From Natrinema versiforme JCM 10478 (GTDB lineage: Archaea > Halobacteriota > Halobacteria > Halobacteriales > Natrialbaceae): 33,900 nucleotides of DNA. Position 1 is the stretch's first letter. Each line of letters opens with the position of its first letter. The notes under the pieces were generated by a model. The model saw only the letters and a list, made by a program, of their open reading frames with translations, was not told the DNA's origin and did no database searches. The translations under genes and the position numbers were made by a program. Location: the NCBI RefSeq assembly GCF_000337195.1, contig NZ_AOID01000012.1, positions 274-34,173 on the forward strand. The letters run 5' to 3'. Positions 6,694 through 14,539 of this stretch are shown here, one piece after another.

Positions 6694-9432
6694 ATGACTG
6701 AGGCGGGCCAGACCGGACTCGCGGCGTTCGGCGGCGACTCCGACGAGAGCGACGACCGGCCGGCGGAAGAGGCGGTTGCCGTCGCCGGCAACGGCGGATC
6801 AAACGCCGCGGAAGTGATCGATGTCGTCGAGGAGACGCTGCCCGAGCCCGAGGGCGAACTCGAGCTCGCGGTGATGCAAGTCGACTACACGATCGCCGGC
6901 TACGGCGACGAGGAGCGACCAATCATGCACGTCTTCGGGCGCACGCCCGAGGGCGAACTCGAGCACGTACAGGTGGTCGGGTTCAAACCGTATTTCTACG
7001 CGCCGACGGATTCCCTCGAGCGGCCGCCCGAGGAGCAGTACGACCGACTGACGGGGAGCCGAGAGGTCGGCGAAGACGGCGAGCCCTACGAGAGCATCCG
7101 CGGCGAGAAACTCACCAAGATCTTCGGCCAGACGCCGCGGGACGTCGGGCAGGTGCGTGACGACTTCGAGCACTACGAGGCCGACATCCTGTTCCCGAAC
7201 CGGTTCCTGATCGACAAGGACATCCGCAGCGGGCTTCGCGTGCCGGAGCGACGCGCCGAGGACGACTCGCTCGTCGTCCCCCACGACGAGGTCGAATCGG
7301 CCGCTGTCGACGTCGATCCCCGGGTCAACACGTTCGACATCGAGGTCGACGACCGCCACGGCTTCCCCGAGGACGGCGAGGAACCGATCGTCTGTCTCAC
7401 CAGCCACGACTCCTACCGCGACGAGTACATCATGTGGCTCTACGAGGCCCCGATCGGCGACGGCGAGATTCCCTCCGAGATCGAGGACTACGATCCCATC
7501 GAGGGCGATATCGAGCACGAAGTCCGTAGCTTCGATGAGGAGGAAGCCATGCTCGAGGCCTTCATCGAGTACATCGACACGACGGATCCCGACATCCTCA
7601 CGGGCTGGAACTTCGAGGACTTCGACGCGCCGTATTTCCTCGATCGGCTCGAGGAACTCGCGGGACCCCACCACGAGTACGACCTCTCGATCGACCAACT
7701 CTCCCGGGTCGACGAGGTCTGGCGGAGCAACTGGGGCGGCCCCGACATCAAGGGCCGCATCGTCTTCGACCTGCTGTATGCCTACCAACGGATGGTCTTC
7801 TCCGAACTGGACTCCTACCGGCTCGACGCCGTCGGCGAGGCGGAGCTCGGCGTCGGCAAGGAACGCTACGCCGGGGACATCGGTGACCTCTGGGAGGGCG
7901 ATCCGACGCAGTTGCTCGCGTACAACCTCCGGGACGTGGAGCTGTGTGTCGAACTCGATCGGCAACAGGAGATCGTTCCCTTCTGGGACGAGGTGCGCTC
8001 GTTCGTCGGCTGTAAGTTAGAGGACGCGCCGACGCCGGGCGATGCGGTCGACATGTACGTCCTCCACGAGGCCCACGGCCGGTTCGCGCTCCCCTCGAAG
8101 GGCCAACAGGAGGCCGGCGAGGAGTACGAGGGCGGCGCGGTGTTCGAGCCGATCACGGGCGTCAAGGAGAACGTCACCGTGCTGGACCTGAAATCGCTGT
8201 ACCCGATGTGTATGACGACGGTCAACGCCTCGCCCGAGACGAAGGTCGATCCCGACGAGTACGACGGGGAGACGTATATCGCGCCGACCGAACCCGAGCC
8301 GATCCACTTCCGCAAGGAACCCGACGGCGTCATGCGGGAGATGATTACCGAACTGCTCGCCGAGCGCGAGGAGAAGAAGGAACTGCGAAACGAACACGAA
8401 CCCGGAAGCCTCGAGTACGAGCAGTACGACCGACAGCAAGGAGCTGTCAAGGTTATTATGAATTCGCTATACGGAGTGTCAGGGTGGGAACAATTCCGTC
8501 TATATGACAAAGAAGCAGCATCCGCAATCACCGCTACTGGTCGCGAAGTGATCGAATTTACCGATTCAGCCGCAAACGATCTTAATTATCAAGTCACGTA
8601 TGGAGATACCGACAGCGTCATGCTCGAGCTCGGTCCCGACGTTCCGAAAGAAGATGCCCTCGAGCAGTCCTTCGAGATCGAGGAGTACATCAACGGCCGT
8701 TACGACGACTTCGCACAGGAGGACTTAAACGCCGAGGAACACCGCTTCCAGATCGAGTTCGAGAAGCTCTACCGGCGGTTCTTCCAGGCGGGCAAGAAGA
8801 AACGCTACGCGGGCCACATCACCTGGAAGGAAGGCAAAGACGTCGACGACGTCGACATCGTCGGCTTCGAGTACCAGCGCTCGGACATCGCCCCGATCAC
8901 CAAGGAGGTCCAACACCGGGTCATCGAGATGATCGTCCGCGAGGGCGACGTCGAGGGCGCAAAGGAGTACGTCAACGGCGTCATCGAAGACGTCCGCGAG
9001 GGGGATATCTCGCTCGAGGACATCGCGATCCCGGGCGGAATCGGCAAGCGACTGGACAACTACGACACCGACACGGCACAGGTCAGGGGCGCGAAGTACG
9101 CCAACCTGCTGCTCGGAACCAACTTCCAACGCGGGAGCAAGCCGAAGCGGCTTTACCTCGACCGGATCGATCCGTCGTTCTTCGAACGACTCGAAGCGGA
9201 AGACGGGTTTGACGCCCGCACGGACCCGCTCTACGGCGCGTTCAAGCGCGATCCCGACGTTATCTGCTTCGAGTACGAAGACCAGATCCCCGAGGAGTTC
9301 GAGGTCGACTACGACAAGATGCTCGAGAAGACGCTGCAGGGGCCGATCGAGCGGATCCTCGAGGCACTGGGAATTTCGTGGGAAGAAGTGAAAAGCGGGC
9401 AAGAGCAGACAGGGTTGGACTCCTATATGTAA
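6694..9432 (+). CDS. polB: Family B replicative DNA polymerase (intein-free)
   Basis: This 912-residue polymerase has a 3'-5' proofreading exonuclease. Exo I FDIEVD has D215 and E217, Exo II NFEDFD is at 306-311, and Exo III YNLRD is at 410-414. Polymerase motif A DLKSLYP is at 498-504, motif B KVIMNSLYG at 586-594, motif C YGDTDS at 636-641, and KKKRYAG near 708. The protein is intact and has no intein, although motifs B and C are classical intein insertion points in haloarchaeal PolB. Codons 582-638 have conspicuously low GC3 (see separate feature). QTGLAAF near the N-terminus (6-12) and QTGLDSYM at the C-terminus both resemble PCNA-binding peptides. It has its own promoter. Confidence 0.97.
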   Translation: MTEAGQTGLAAFGGDSDESDDRPAEEAVAVAGNGGSNAAEVIDVVEETLPEPEGELELAVMQVDYTIAGYGDEERPIMHVFGRTPEGELEHVQVVGFKPYFYAPTDSLERPPEEQYDRLTGSREVGEDGEPYESIRGEKLTKIFGQTPRDVGQVRDDFEHYEADILFPNRFLIDKDIRSGLRVPERRAEDDSLVVPHDEVESAAVDVDPRVNTFDIEVDDRHGFPEDGEEPIVCLTSHDSYRDEYIMWLYEAPIGDGEIPSEIEDYDPIEGDIEHEVRSFDEEEAMLEAFIEYIDTTDPDILTGWNFEDFDAPYFLDRLEELAGPHHEYDLSIDQLSRVDEVWRSNWGGPDIKGRIVFDLLYAYQRMVFSELDSYRLDAVGEAELGVGKERYAGDIGDLWEGDPTQLLAYNLRDVELCVELDRQQEIVPFWDEVRSFVGCKLEDAPTPGDAVDMYVLHEAHGRFALPSKGQQEAGEEYEGGAVFEPITGVKENVTVLDLKSLYPMCMTTVNASPETKVDPDEYDGETYIAPTEPEPIHFRKEPDGVMREMITELLAEREEKKELRNEHEPGSLEYEQYDRQQGAVKVIMNSLYGVSGWEQFRLYDKEAASAITATGREVIEFTDSAANDLNYQVTYGDTDSVMLELGPDVPKEDALEQSFEIEEYINGRYDDFAQEDLNAEEHRFQIEFEKLYRRFFQAGKKKRYAGHITWKEGKDVDDVDIVGFEYQRSDIAPITKEVQHRVIEMIVREGDVEGAKEYVNGVIEDVREGDISLEDIAIPGGIGKRLDNYDTDTAQVRGAKYANLLLGTNFQRGSKPKRLYLDRIDPSFFERLEAEDGFDARTDPLYGAFKRDPDVICFEYEDQIPEEFEVDYDKMLEKTLQGPIERILEALGISWEEVKSGQEQTGLDSYM
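8437..8607 (+). other. Low-GC3 patch in polB spanning the motif B and motif C intein sites
   Basis: From CAA at 8437 to GAT at 8605-8607 I count 21 of 57 codons ending in G or C. The surrounding polB codons are overwhelmingly G/C-ending. The patch codes for perfectly conserved polymerase sequence from just before KVIMNSLYG to YGDTDS. Only synonymous choice looks foreign (ATT, AAT, CTA, TAT, GCA, GAA, GAT, TTT). The interval coincides with the segment between two well-known intein integration motifs. Local gene conversion accompanying intein gain and loss is a natural but unproven explanation. Confidence 0.8.
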
Positions 9433-9614
9433 CGCGCGGAGCCGCCGAGTCCCGCCCGTCGCCTTCTATCGCTGACACTCCGACGAGTTACACTGCCGTC
9501 TTCGGAGGCCAGACCGGCCGCTCGATCCGTTCCCACAGCCCGCCGATTTCACCGGTGAACGAGGGTCCGTATGGCGGTATTCCTCCTCCTACCCAAAGGC
9601 TGGTTTTCGAATAG

Positions 9615-9626
9615 AAAAATTATTTT
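9615..9626 (+). promoter_or_regulatory. Probable TATA element of the suf operon
   Basis: AAAAATTATTTT is the strongest AT-rich element upstream of sufC. It would place transcription start near 9645-9655, inside the palindrome at 9641-9656, and leave a leader of about 50 bases. A weaker alternative lies closer to sufC near 9680. Confidence 0.45.
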
Positions 9627-9640
9627 GCGAATGTGAGACT

Positions 9641-9656
9641 GTATCCAATTGGATAC
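9641..9656. promoter_or_regulatory. Perfect 16-bp palindrome, candidate suf operator
   Basis: GTATCCAATTGGATAC is a perfect palindrome 48 bases upstream of the sufC ATG. It lies where the transcript from the TATA element at 9615-9626 would begin. This is the position and symmetry expected for a dimeric repressor. It is not the DtxR-type TTAGG/CCTAA pattern. The cognate protein is unknown. Confidence 0.55.
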
Positions 9657-9703
9657 GAAACCGTTATCAGTCATACGACCCACCTTTTGGATGAGCGAAT
9701 ACT

Positions 9704-10615
9704 ATGGCACGTCTCGAACTAAACAACCTGCACGCGGAAGTAGCGGAGGGCGACGAGAAGATCCTCGAGGGCGTCAACCTCGAGGTTCGGTCGGGCGAGA
9801 TCCACGCCCTGATGGGACCGAACGGGTCCGGGAAGTCAACGACCGCGAAGGTCATCGCCGGCCACCCAGCCTACGAGGTCACCGACGGTGAAGTTCTGCT
9901 TCACCTCGAGGACGAGGAGTTCGGCGAAGACATCGAGATCGACGAGGACCAGCGCACGTGGAACCTGCTGGACCTCGAGCCCAACGAGCGCGCCGCGCTC
10001 GGCATCTTCCTCGGCTTCCAGTATCCGGCCGAGATCGAGGGCGTCACGATGACGAACTTCCTCCGCACGGCGCTCAACGCCAAGATCGAAGAGCGCGAGG
10101 AGCTCTTCGAAGACGAGGACGGTGAGGCTGACGCCGAGGAGGACGACGAAGGCTTCGAGAACTCGCCGATGGAGGGAGACGTCGACGAGGGCGAAGTCGG
10201 CGTCGCCGAGTTCCAGCAGATCCTCCAGGAGAAGATGGAGCAACTGGACATGGACGAGAAGTTCGCCCAGCGCTACCTCAACGCCGGCTTCTCCGGCGGG
10301 GAGAAAAAGCAAAACGAAGTGCTGCAGGCCGCCATCCTCGAGCCCTCGGTCGCCGTTCTCGACGAGATCGACTCCGGGCTCGACATCGACCGACTACAGG
10401 ATGTCTCGAGCGGGATCAACGCGCTGCGCGACGAGCAGGGCACCGGGATCCTCCAGATCACCCACTACCAGCGCATCCTCGACTACGTCGAGCCCGATCA
10501 CGTCCACGTGATGCTCGACGGCCAGATCGCCAAGAGCGGCGGGCCGGAGCTCGCCGAGAAACTCGAGGACAAGGGGTACGATTGGGTCCGCGAAGAGGTC
10601 TACGGCACCGCGTAA
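9704..10615 (+). CDS. sufC: Fe-S cluster assembly ATPase SufC
   Basis: SufC is the ABC-type ATPase that drives the SufBCD scaffold in Fe-S cluster assembly in the cytoplasm. In this 303-residue protein Walker A GPNGSGKST is at 38-46, signature FSGGEKKQNE begins at 196, Walker B with D-loop (VAVLDEIDSGLDID) is near 218, and the switch His is in ITHYQRIL. The SufC-specific SGGEKKQNE distinguishes it from transporter ATPases. An acidic insert of about 35 residues (EDEDGEADAEEDDEG region, roughly 130-165) is an expected halophilic elaboration. It is the first gene of the operon; sufB follows after 59 bases. No sufS or sufE/U is nearby. Confidence 0.96.
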   Translation: MARLELNNLHAEVAEGDEKILEGVNLEVRSGEIHALMGPNGSGKSTTAKVIAGHPAYEVTDGEVLLHLEDEEFGEDIEIDEDQRTWNLLDLEPNERAALGIFLGFQYPAEIEGVTMTNFLRTALNAKIEEREELFEDEDGEADAEEDDEGFENSPMEGDVDEGEVGVAEFQQILQEKMEQLDMDEKFAQRYLNAGFSGGEKKQNEVLQAAILEPSVAVLDEIDSGLDIDRLQDVSSGINALRDEQGTGILQITHYQRILDYVEPDHVHVMLDGQIAKSGGPELAEKLEDKGYDWVREEVYGTA

Positions 10616-10674
10616 CCGGATTCGACTAGAACAACCGTAATAACGCTACAGCCGTAAACACAACTACATCAATC

Positions 10675-12105
10675 ATGAGTTCAGATCAAGACCACCTACA
10701 AGAGACAGACACCGAGGCCCGATTCGAGTTCAAGAAAGAGGAGAACTCCGCGGTCCGATCCGGCAAAGGCCTGACCGAAGAGGTCATTCGAATGATCTCC
10801 GACGACAAGGACGAGCCCGACTGGATGCTCGAGCGGCGTCTCCGCGCCCTCGAGCAGTATCACAACATGCCGATGCCGTCCGACTGGCCCGGCATGCCCG
10901 ACCTCTCCGAACTGGACGTCGAAGAAATCATTCCCTACATCCGACCGGACGTCGACAAGCGCGAAGGCGTCGACGACTGGACGGAGCTGCCCGACGAGAT
11001 TCAGGACACGTTCGACAAGCTCGGCATCCCGGAAGCGGAGAAGAACGCCCTCTCGGGCGTCGGTGCCCAGTACGAGTCCGAGGTCGTCTACCAGAACATG
11101 CAAGAGCAGTGGGAGGAGAAAGGCGTCATCTTCTGTAACATGGATGAGGCCGTCCGCGAACATCCCGAGCTCGTCAAAGAGCACTTCATGACGACCTGCG
11201 TGCCGCCAAGCGACAACAAGTTCGCCGCGCTGCACGGGGCCGTCTGGTCCGGCGGGTCGTTCGTCTACGTGCCGGAAGACGTCACCGTCGAGATGCCGGT
11301 GCAGGCCTATTTCCGGATGAACTCCGAGGGGATGGGCCAGTTCGAGCACACGCTCATCATCGCCGAGGAGGGCTCGGAGGTCCACTACATTGAGGGCTGT
11401 TCGGCCCCGAAGTACGGGACCCACAACCTCCACAGCGGAGGAGTGGAAGTCTTCGTCGGCGAAGACGCTCACGTCCAGTACTCGACCGTCCAGAACTGGT
11501 CGAAGAACACGTTCAACCTGAACACCAAGCGTGCCATCTGCGAAGAGAACGGCACGATGGAGTGGGTCTCGGGCAGCATGGGCTCGAAAGTGACCATGCT
11601 CTACCCGTGTACGATCCTCAAGGGTCGCGGCTCGACTGACACCCACATCACCATCGCCCTGGCGGGCGAAGGCCAGGACATCGACACCGGCGCGAAGGTC
11701 TACCACAACGCGCCCGAGACGAGTTCGACCATCGAATCCAAGTCGATCTCCAAGGACGGCGGCCGCACCAACTACCGCGGCCTCGTCCACATCGCCGACG
11801 GTGCCGAGAACGCAAGCACCGCCGTCGAGTGCGACGCGCTGATGTTCGACAACGAGTCCACGTCGGACACCATGCCGTACATGGAGATCGAGGAGTCGAA
11901 GGTCGACGTCGCACACGAGGCGACCGTCGGCAAGATCGGCGACGAGGACATCTTCTACCTCCAGTCGCGCGGACTGGACGACGACGACGCCAAGAAGATG
12001 ATCGTCGCCGGCTTCATCGAGCCGATCACGGAGGAACTGCCCATCGAGTACGCGGTCGAACTCAACCGCCTCATCGAACTCGAGATGGAGGGGAGCCTCG
12101 GATAA
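10675..12105 (+). CDS. sufB: Fe-S cluster scaffold protein SufB
   Basis: SufB is the main scaffold subunit of SufBCD, on which the nascent cluster is built with SufD. The 476-residue protein shows the family core: VSGSMGSKVTMLYPCTILKGR near 300, the TNYRGLVHI segment near 365, VECDALMF with C386, and AHEATVGKI with H414-E415. The last two correspond to the Cys and Glu needed for cluster assembly in bacterial SufB. The C-terminus FYLQSRGLDDDDAKKMIVAGFI is the standard interface with SufC. It is separated from sufD by a single base (TAA T ATG), which implies translational coupling and fixed stoichiometry. Nothing is missing. Confidence 0.97.
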   Translation: MSSDQDHLQETDTEARFEFKKEENSAVRSGKGLTEEVIRMISDDKDEPDWMLERRLRALEQYHNMPMPSDWPGMPDLSELDVEEIIPYIRPDVDKREGVDDWTELPDEIQDTFDKLGIPEAEKNALSGVGAQYESEVVYQNMQEQWEEKGVIFCNMDEAVREHPELVKEHFMTTCVPPSDNKFAALHGAVWSGGSFVYVPEDVTVEMPVQAYFRMNSEGMGQFEHTLIIAEEGSEVHYIEGCSAPKYGTHNLHSGGVEVFVGEDAHVQYSTVQNWSKNTFNLNTKRAICEENGTMEWVSGSMGSKVTMLYPCTILKGRGSTDTHITIALAGEGQDIDTGAKVYHNAPETSSTIESKSISKDGGRTNYRGLVHIADGAENASTAVECDALMFDNESTSDTMPYMEIEESKVDVAHEATVGKIGDEDIFYLQSRGLDDDDAKKMIVAGFIEPITEELPIEYAVELNRLIELEMEGSLG

Positions 12106-12106
12106 T

Positions 12107-13378
12107 ATGAGCGCAGGAACACAGGTACACGCCAATCTGACCGAAGAACAGGTACGCGAAATCAGCGGGGACCTCGGCGAGCCCGACTGGCTCACGGAGA
12201 CCCGACTCGAGGCCCTCGCGGCCCTCGAGGAGCTCGAGATGCCGGATGTCATCCGGACGCCGGGTCGAGACTGGACGAACCTCCACGAACTCGACTTCGA
12301 GTCGCTGGTGGACCCGCTGAACGCGGCCGAGAACAAGGACCAGGTCGGTCCCGACGAGGCCGACGTGCTCTCGTGGACCGAGGCCGTCGACGAGCACGAG
12401 GAGCTCCTCAAGGAGCACTTCGGTAGCATCGTCGATCCCCAGGAGAACTACCTGACGGCGCTCTCGACGGCGCTGTTTAGCACCGGAACGGTCATCTACG
12501 TCCCCGAAGGCGTCGACGCCGAGGACGTCGCCATCCGGACCGAGCAGAACTCCCGCTCGCTGTTCAACTACACGCTCGTCGTCACCGAGGAATCGTCCTC
12601 GGTCACGATCCTCGAGCGCCAGTCGACCGGCGAAGACAGCGAGGCGCGTAGCGCCTCGAGCAGTGCGAGCGGCGATGAGCCGCGAGCGGCCGACGAGCAG
12701 TACTACAGCGGCATCGTCGAGGTCGCCGCCGGCGAGAACAGCTACGTCCAGTACGGCAGCCTCCAGAACCTCTCGGAGGAGGCCTACAATTTCACCGTCA
12801 AGCGCGGCGTCACCGACACCTACGCCACGATCGACTGGATCGAGGGCAACCTCGGGACCCAGCTGACCAAGACCGAGGTCTCGACGGAGCTTCGCGGCGA
12901 CTCCTCGGAGACCCAGATCGTCGGGGCCTTCTACGGCCACAACGACCAGCACTTCGACCTCGACGCGAAGGTCTGGCATCGTGCGGAGCACACGACCGCC
13001 GACCTCGTCACCCGCGGCGTCACCGACGACATCGCCCGCTCGGTCTACGAGGGCGTCCAGGACGTCGGCTCCGACGCGTGGGACACCAGCTCCTACCAGC
13101 GCGAGAACACGCTGATGCTCAGCGACGAGAGCGAGGCCGACGCCTCCCCGAAGCTGATCATCAACAACCACGACACCGAGGCCAGCCACTCCGCGACGGT
13201 CGGCCAGATCGACAAGGAGGACCTGTTCTATATGACCTCTCGCGGTGTCGACCCGCGGGCCGCACGGAACATGCTCGTCGAGGGCTTCTTCGTGCCCGTC
13301 CTCGAGGAAGTCGACGTCGACGAACTCCGCGACGATCTCACGGAACTGATCGGCGCTCGACTCCGCCAGCGCGACTAA
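12107..13378 (+). CDS. sufD: Fe-S cluster assembly protein SufD
   Basis: SufD is a SufB paralogue that completes the SufB-SufC2-SufD complex. Of its 423 residues, the first 100 are the variable helical domain. The beta-helix core follows, with GTVIYVPEGVDAEDVAIR near 125 and QYGSLQNLSEEAYNFTVKRG near 210. The C-terminal NNHDTEASHSATVGQIDKED carries the conserved His of SufD (ASHSA), and FYMTSRGVDPRAARNMLVEG completes the SufC-binding end. Codons about 178-196 encode an Ala/Ser/Arg-rich insert ([17 protein letters not shown]) with strong DNA palindromes, which I consider an inserted element (separate feature). sufD lies one base after sufB. Confidence 0.95.
   Translation: MSAGTQVHANLTEEQVREISGDLGEPDWLTETRLEALAALEELEMPDVIRTPGRDWTNLHELDFESLVDPLNAAENKDQVGPDEADVLSWTEAVDEHEELLKEHFGSIVDPQENYLTALSTALFSTGTVIYVPEGVDAEDVAIRTEQNSRSLFNYTLVVTEESSSVTILERQSTGEDSEARSASSSASGDEPRAADEQYYSGIVEVAAGENSYVQYGSLQNLSEEAYNFTVKRGVTDTYATIDWIEGNLGTQLTKTEVSTELRGDSSETQIVGAFYGHNDQHFDLDAKVWHRAEHTTADLVTRGVTDDIARSVYEGVQDVGSDAWDTSSYQRENTLMLSDESEADASPKLIINNHDTEASHSATVGQIDKEDLFYMTSRGVDPRAARNMLVEGFFVPVLEEVDVDELRDDLTELIGARLRQRD
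12640..12690 (+). repeat. Palindromic in-frame insert within sufD
   Basis: Three short stem-loops lie back to back. CGAGGCGC (12640-12647) pairs with GCGCCTCG (12651-12658). GCGGC (12669-12673) pairs with GCCGC (12679-12683). The same GCCGC can also pair with GCGGC (12686-12690). The encoded peptide [16 protein letters not shown] interrupts a core beta strand region between LERQSTGE and DEQYYSGIVEV. It reads like a loop insertion tolerated by the fold, comparable in principle to protein-coding palindromic repeats known elsewhere. Confidence 0.55.
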
Positions 13379-13479
13379 CCGCTGTCGCCGCTGTCGAATC
13401 CGATTTTAAGCGCCGTTTCTCGCGTTTTCGCTGTCCGTGCTCCGAGACGACTAAGTAACAGCGGCTCTCTTGTGGTGAT

Positions 13480-13974
13480 ATGAGTCTGGGACAGCGTGTC
13501 TCGAGCGACCACCAGCTGACCCGATTGCTACAGATCGGGGTCGTGCTGGAGGAACTCGTCGAGTCACGCGCCGCCCACCACATCGACTCGCTCCCGCCGG
13601 CGGAGCGAGCGGAGTTCGACGAGGAGGTGGAAGAGTTGCTCGCGGAGGCCGCCGCGGAGTCGGCCGAGCACCGCGAGCGACTCGAGGCGCTGATCGACGA
13701 TCTCGAGGCCGAAACGGTCGGATACGAGGAAATCAATGCACTGGTCGACGCCCAGTACGGGCCGCCAGAGGACACGGACGGAGTCCTCTACGATCAGTTG
13801 GCGAACGAGGAGACGGCCTACAAGTTCTACGACGACCTGATCGAGGCGATCGAGGCCTCCGATTCGGAGTTCGCCGTCGATCGCGACCGACTGCTCGAGA
13901 CCCTCTCTGCTATCCGCGAGGAGGAAAAAGAGGGCGTCGAGGAAGTGACCGAGATCATGGAGCACAGAGCATGA
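13480..13974 (+). CDS. Ferritin-like helical protein
   Basis: This is a 164-residue, almost wholly helical acidic protein. Four helices can be drawn: about 10-34 (LLQIGVVLEELVESRAAHH), 44-74 (EEVEELLAEAAAESAEHRER), 106-128 (NEETAYKFYDDLIEAIEAS) and 133-164 (ending REEEKEGVEEVTEIMEHRA). Glu/His pairs such as ESAEH and EIMEHR, plus EETAYKFY, resemble diiron ligands of the rubrerythrin/ferritin-like superfamily, though not every canonical ligand can be matched. Iron storage or redox protection is an inference supported by its place between suf genes and a DtxR-like regulator. Its TGA overlaps the ATG of the next small ORF. Confidence 0.7.
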   Translation: MSLGQRVSSDHQLTRLLQIGVVLEELVESRAAHHIDSLPPAERAEFDEEVEELLAEAAAESAEHRERLEALIDDLEAETVGYEEINALVDAQYGPPEDTDGVLYDQLANEETAYKFYDDLIEAIEASDSEFAVDRDRLLETLSAIREEEKEGVEEVTEIMEHRA

Positions 13975-14108
13975 TCGGGGCGACGGCCACCGCGGCGGCC
14001 GCGGCCGTCGACGGCGGTGCAGTCGAGACGCGCACCGATTCCCGGGTTCGGGTACTCCGGCGAGGGACCGACGCGGCACGCGACGCGACCGACGGAGGGA
14101 CGCTATGA
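13971..14108 (+). CDS. Candidate 45-codon small ORF linking ferritin-like gene and sirR
   Basis: ATG at 13971 overlaps the TGA of the ferritin-like gene (ATGA). The frame runs 45 codons to a TGA at 14106-14108, which overlaps the ATG of the DtxR-like gene (again ATGA). Without it the two flanking genes would be 130 bases apart; with it the three form one coupled chain. The peptide begins MIGATATAAAAAVDGG and then becomes Arg/Asp-rich (RVRVLRRGTDAARDATDGG). Its arginine content is unusual for a haloarchaeal protein. It could instead be a G+C-driven chance frame that merely carries ribosomes between genes. No function is assigned. Confidence 0.4.
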   Translation: MIGATATAAAAAVDGGAVETRTDSRVRVLRRGTDAARDATDGGTL

Positions 14109-14539
14109 ACACCGCAGATCAATATCTCAAGGCGATCTATCTGGCGCAACGAATCGAGGACGGTCCCGCATCGACCGGCACGCTCGCGGACTTACTCGAG
14201 GTGAGCCCGGCGAGCGTCAACGAGATGATCGGGAAACTCGAGGACCGCGAACTCGTCGACCACGAGAAGTACAAGGGTGCCAGCCTGACCGACGAGGGGC
14301 TCGAGCGCGCCCACAACGCACTGCAGACCTACTGTATCATCGAGCGGTTCCTCGCCAACGTCCTCGAAGTCGAGGAGTTCCGCGACGAGGCTCGCGCACT
14401 CGAGAGCGTCATCGACGACACGGTCGCCGAACGGCTGGATACGATCATCGACCGTCCAGACCAGTGTCCCGACTGTTTCGACGCCGAGCAGGACTGCTGT
14501 GAACTGCTCGAACTCGAGGCCAGCGGCCGCGCGGACTGA
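14105..14539 (+). CDS. sirR: DtxR/SirR-like transcriptional regulator with Cys-rich C-terminus
   Basis: The 144-residue protein has the DtxR/MntR N-terminal winged helix: YLKAIYLAQRI (7-17), HTH TGTLADLLEVSPASVNEMIGK (24-44), and GASLTDEGLERA (58-69). The dimerisation/metal domain follows. The usual ligand-bearing phrases (RHRLxE, HDEAxxxEH) read YCIIER (76-81) and RDEARALES (93-101), so most canonical His/Cys ligands appear to be lost. The family's CPHGxPIP-like end is replaced by CPDCFDAEQDCC (C121, C124, C131, C132), plus C77. Thiol, zinc or Fe-S sensing is therefore plausible but unproven. It is the last gene of the ferritin-like unit, downstream of sufCBD. Confidence 0.85.
   Translation: MNTADQYLKAIYLAQRIEDGPASTGTLADLLEVSPASVNEMIGKLEDRELVDHEKYKGASLTDEGLERAHNALQTYCIIERFLANVLEVEEFRDEARALESVIDDTVAERLDTIIDRPDQCPDCFDAEQDCCELLELEASGRAD

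Noticed and set aside
13379-13464. CCGCTGT / ACAGCGG inverted repeat after sufD
   Set aside because: Seven bases separated by about 70 bases is expected by chance in GC-rich DNA.
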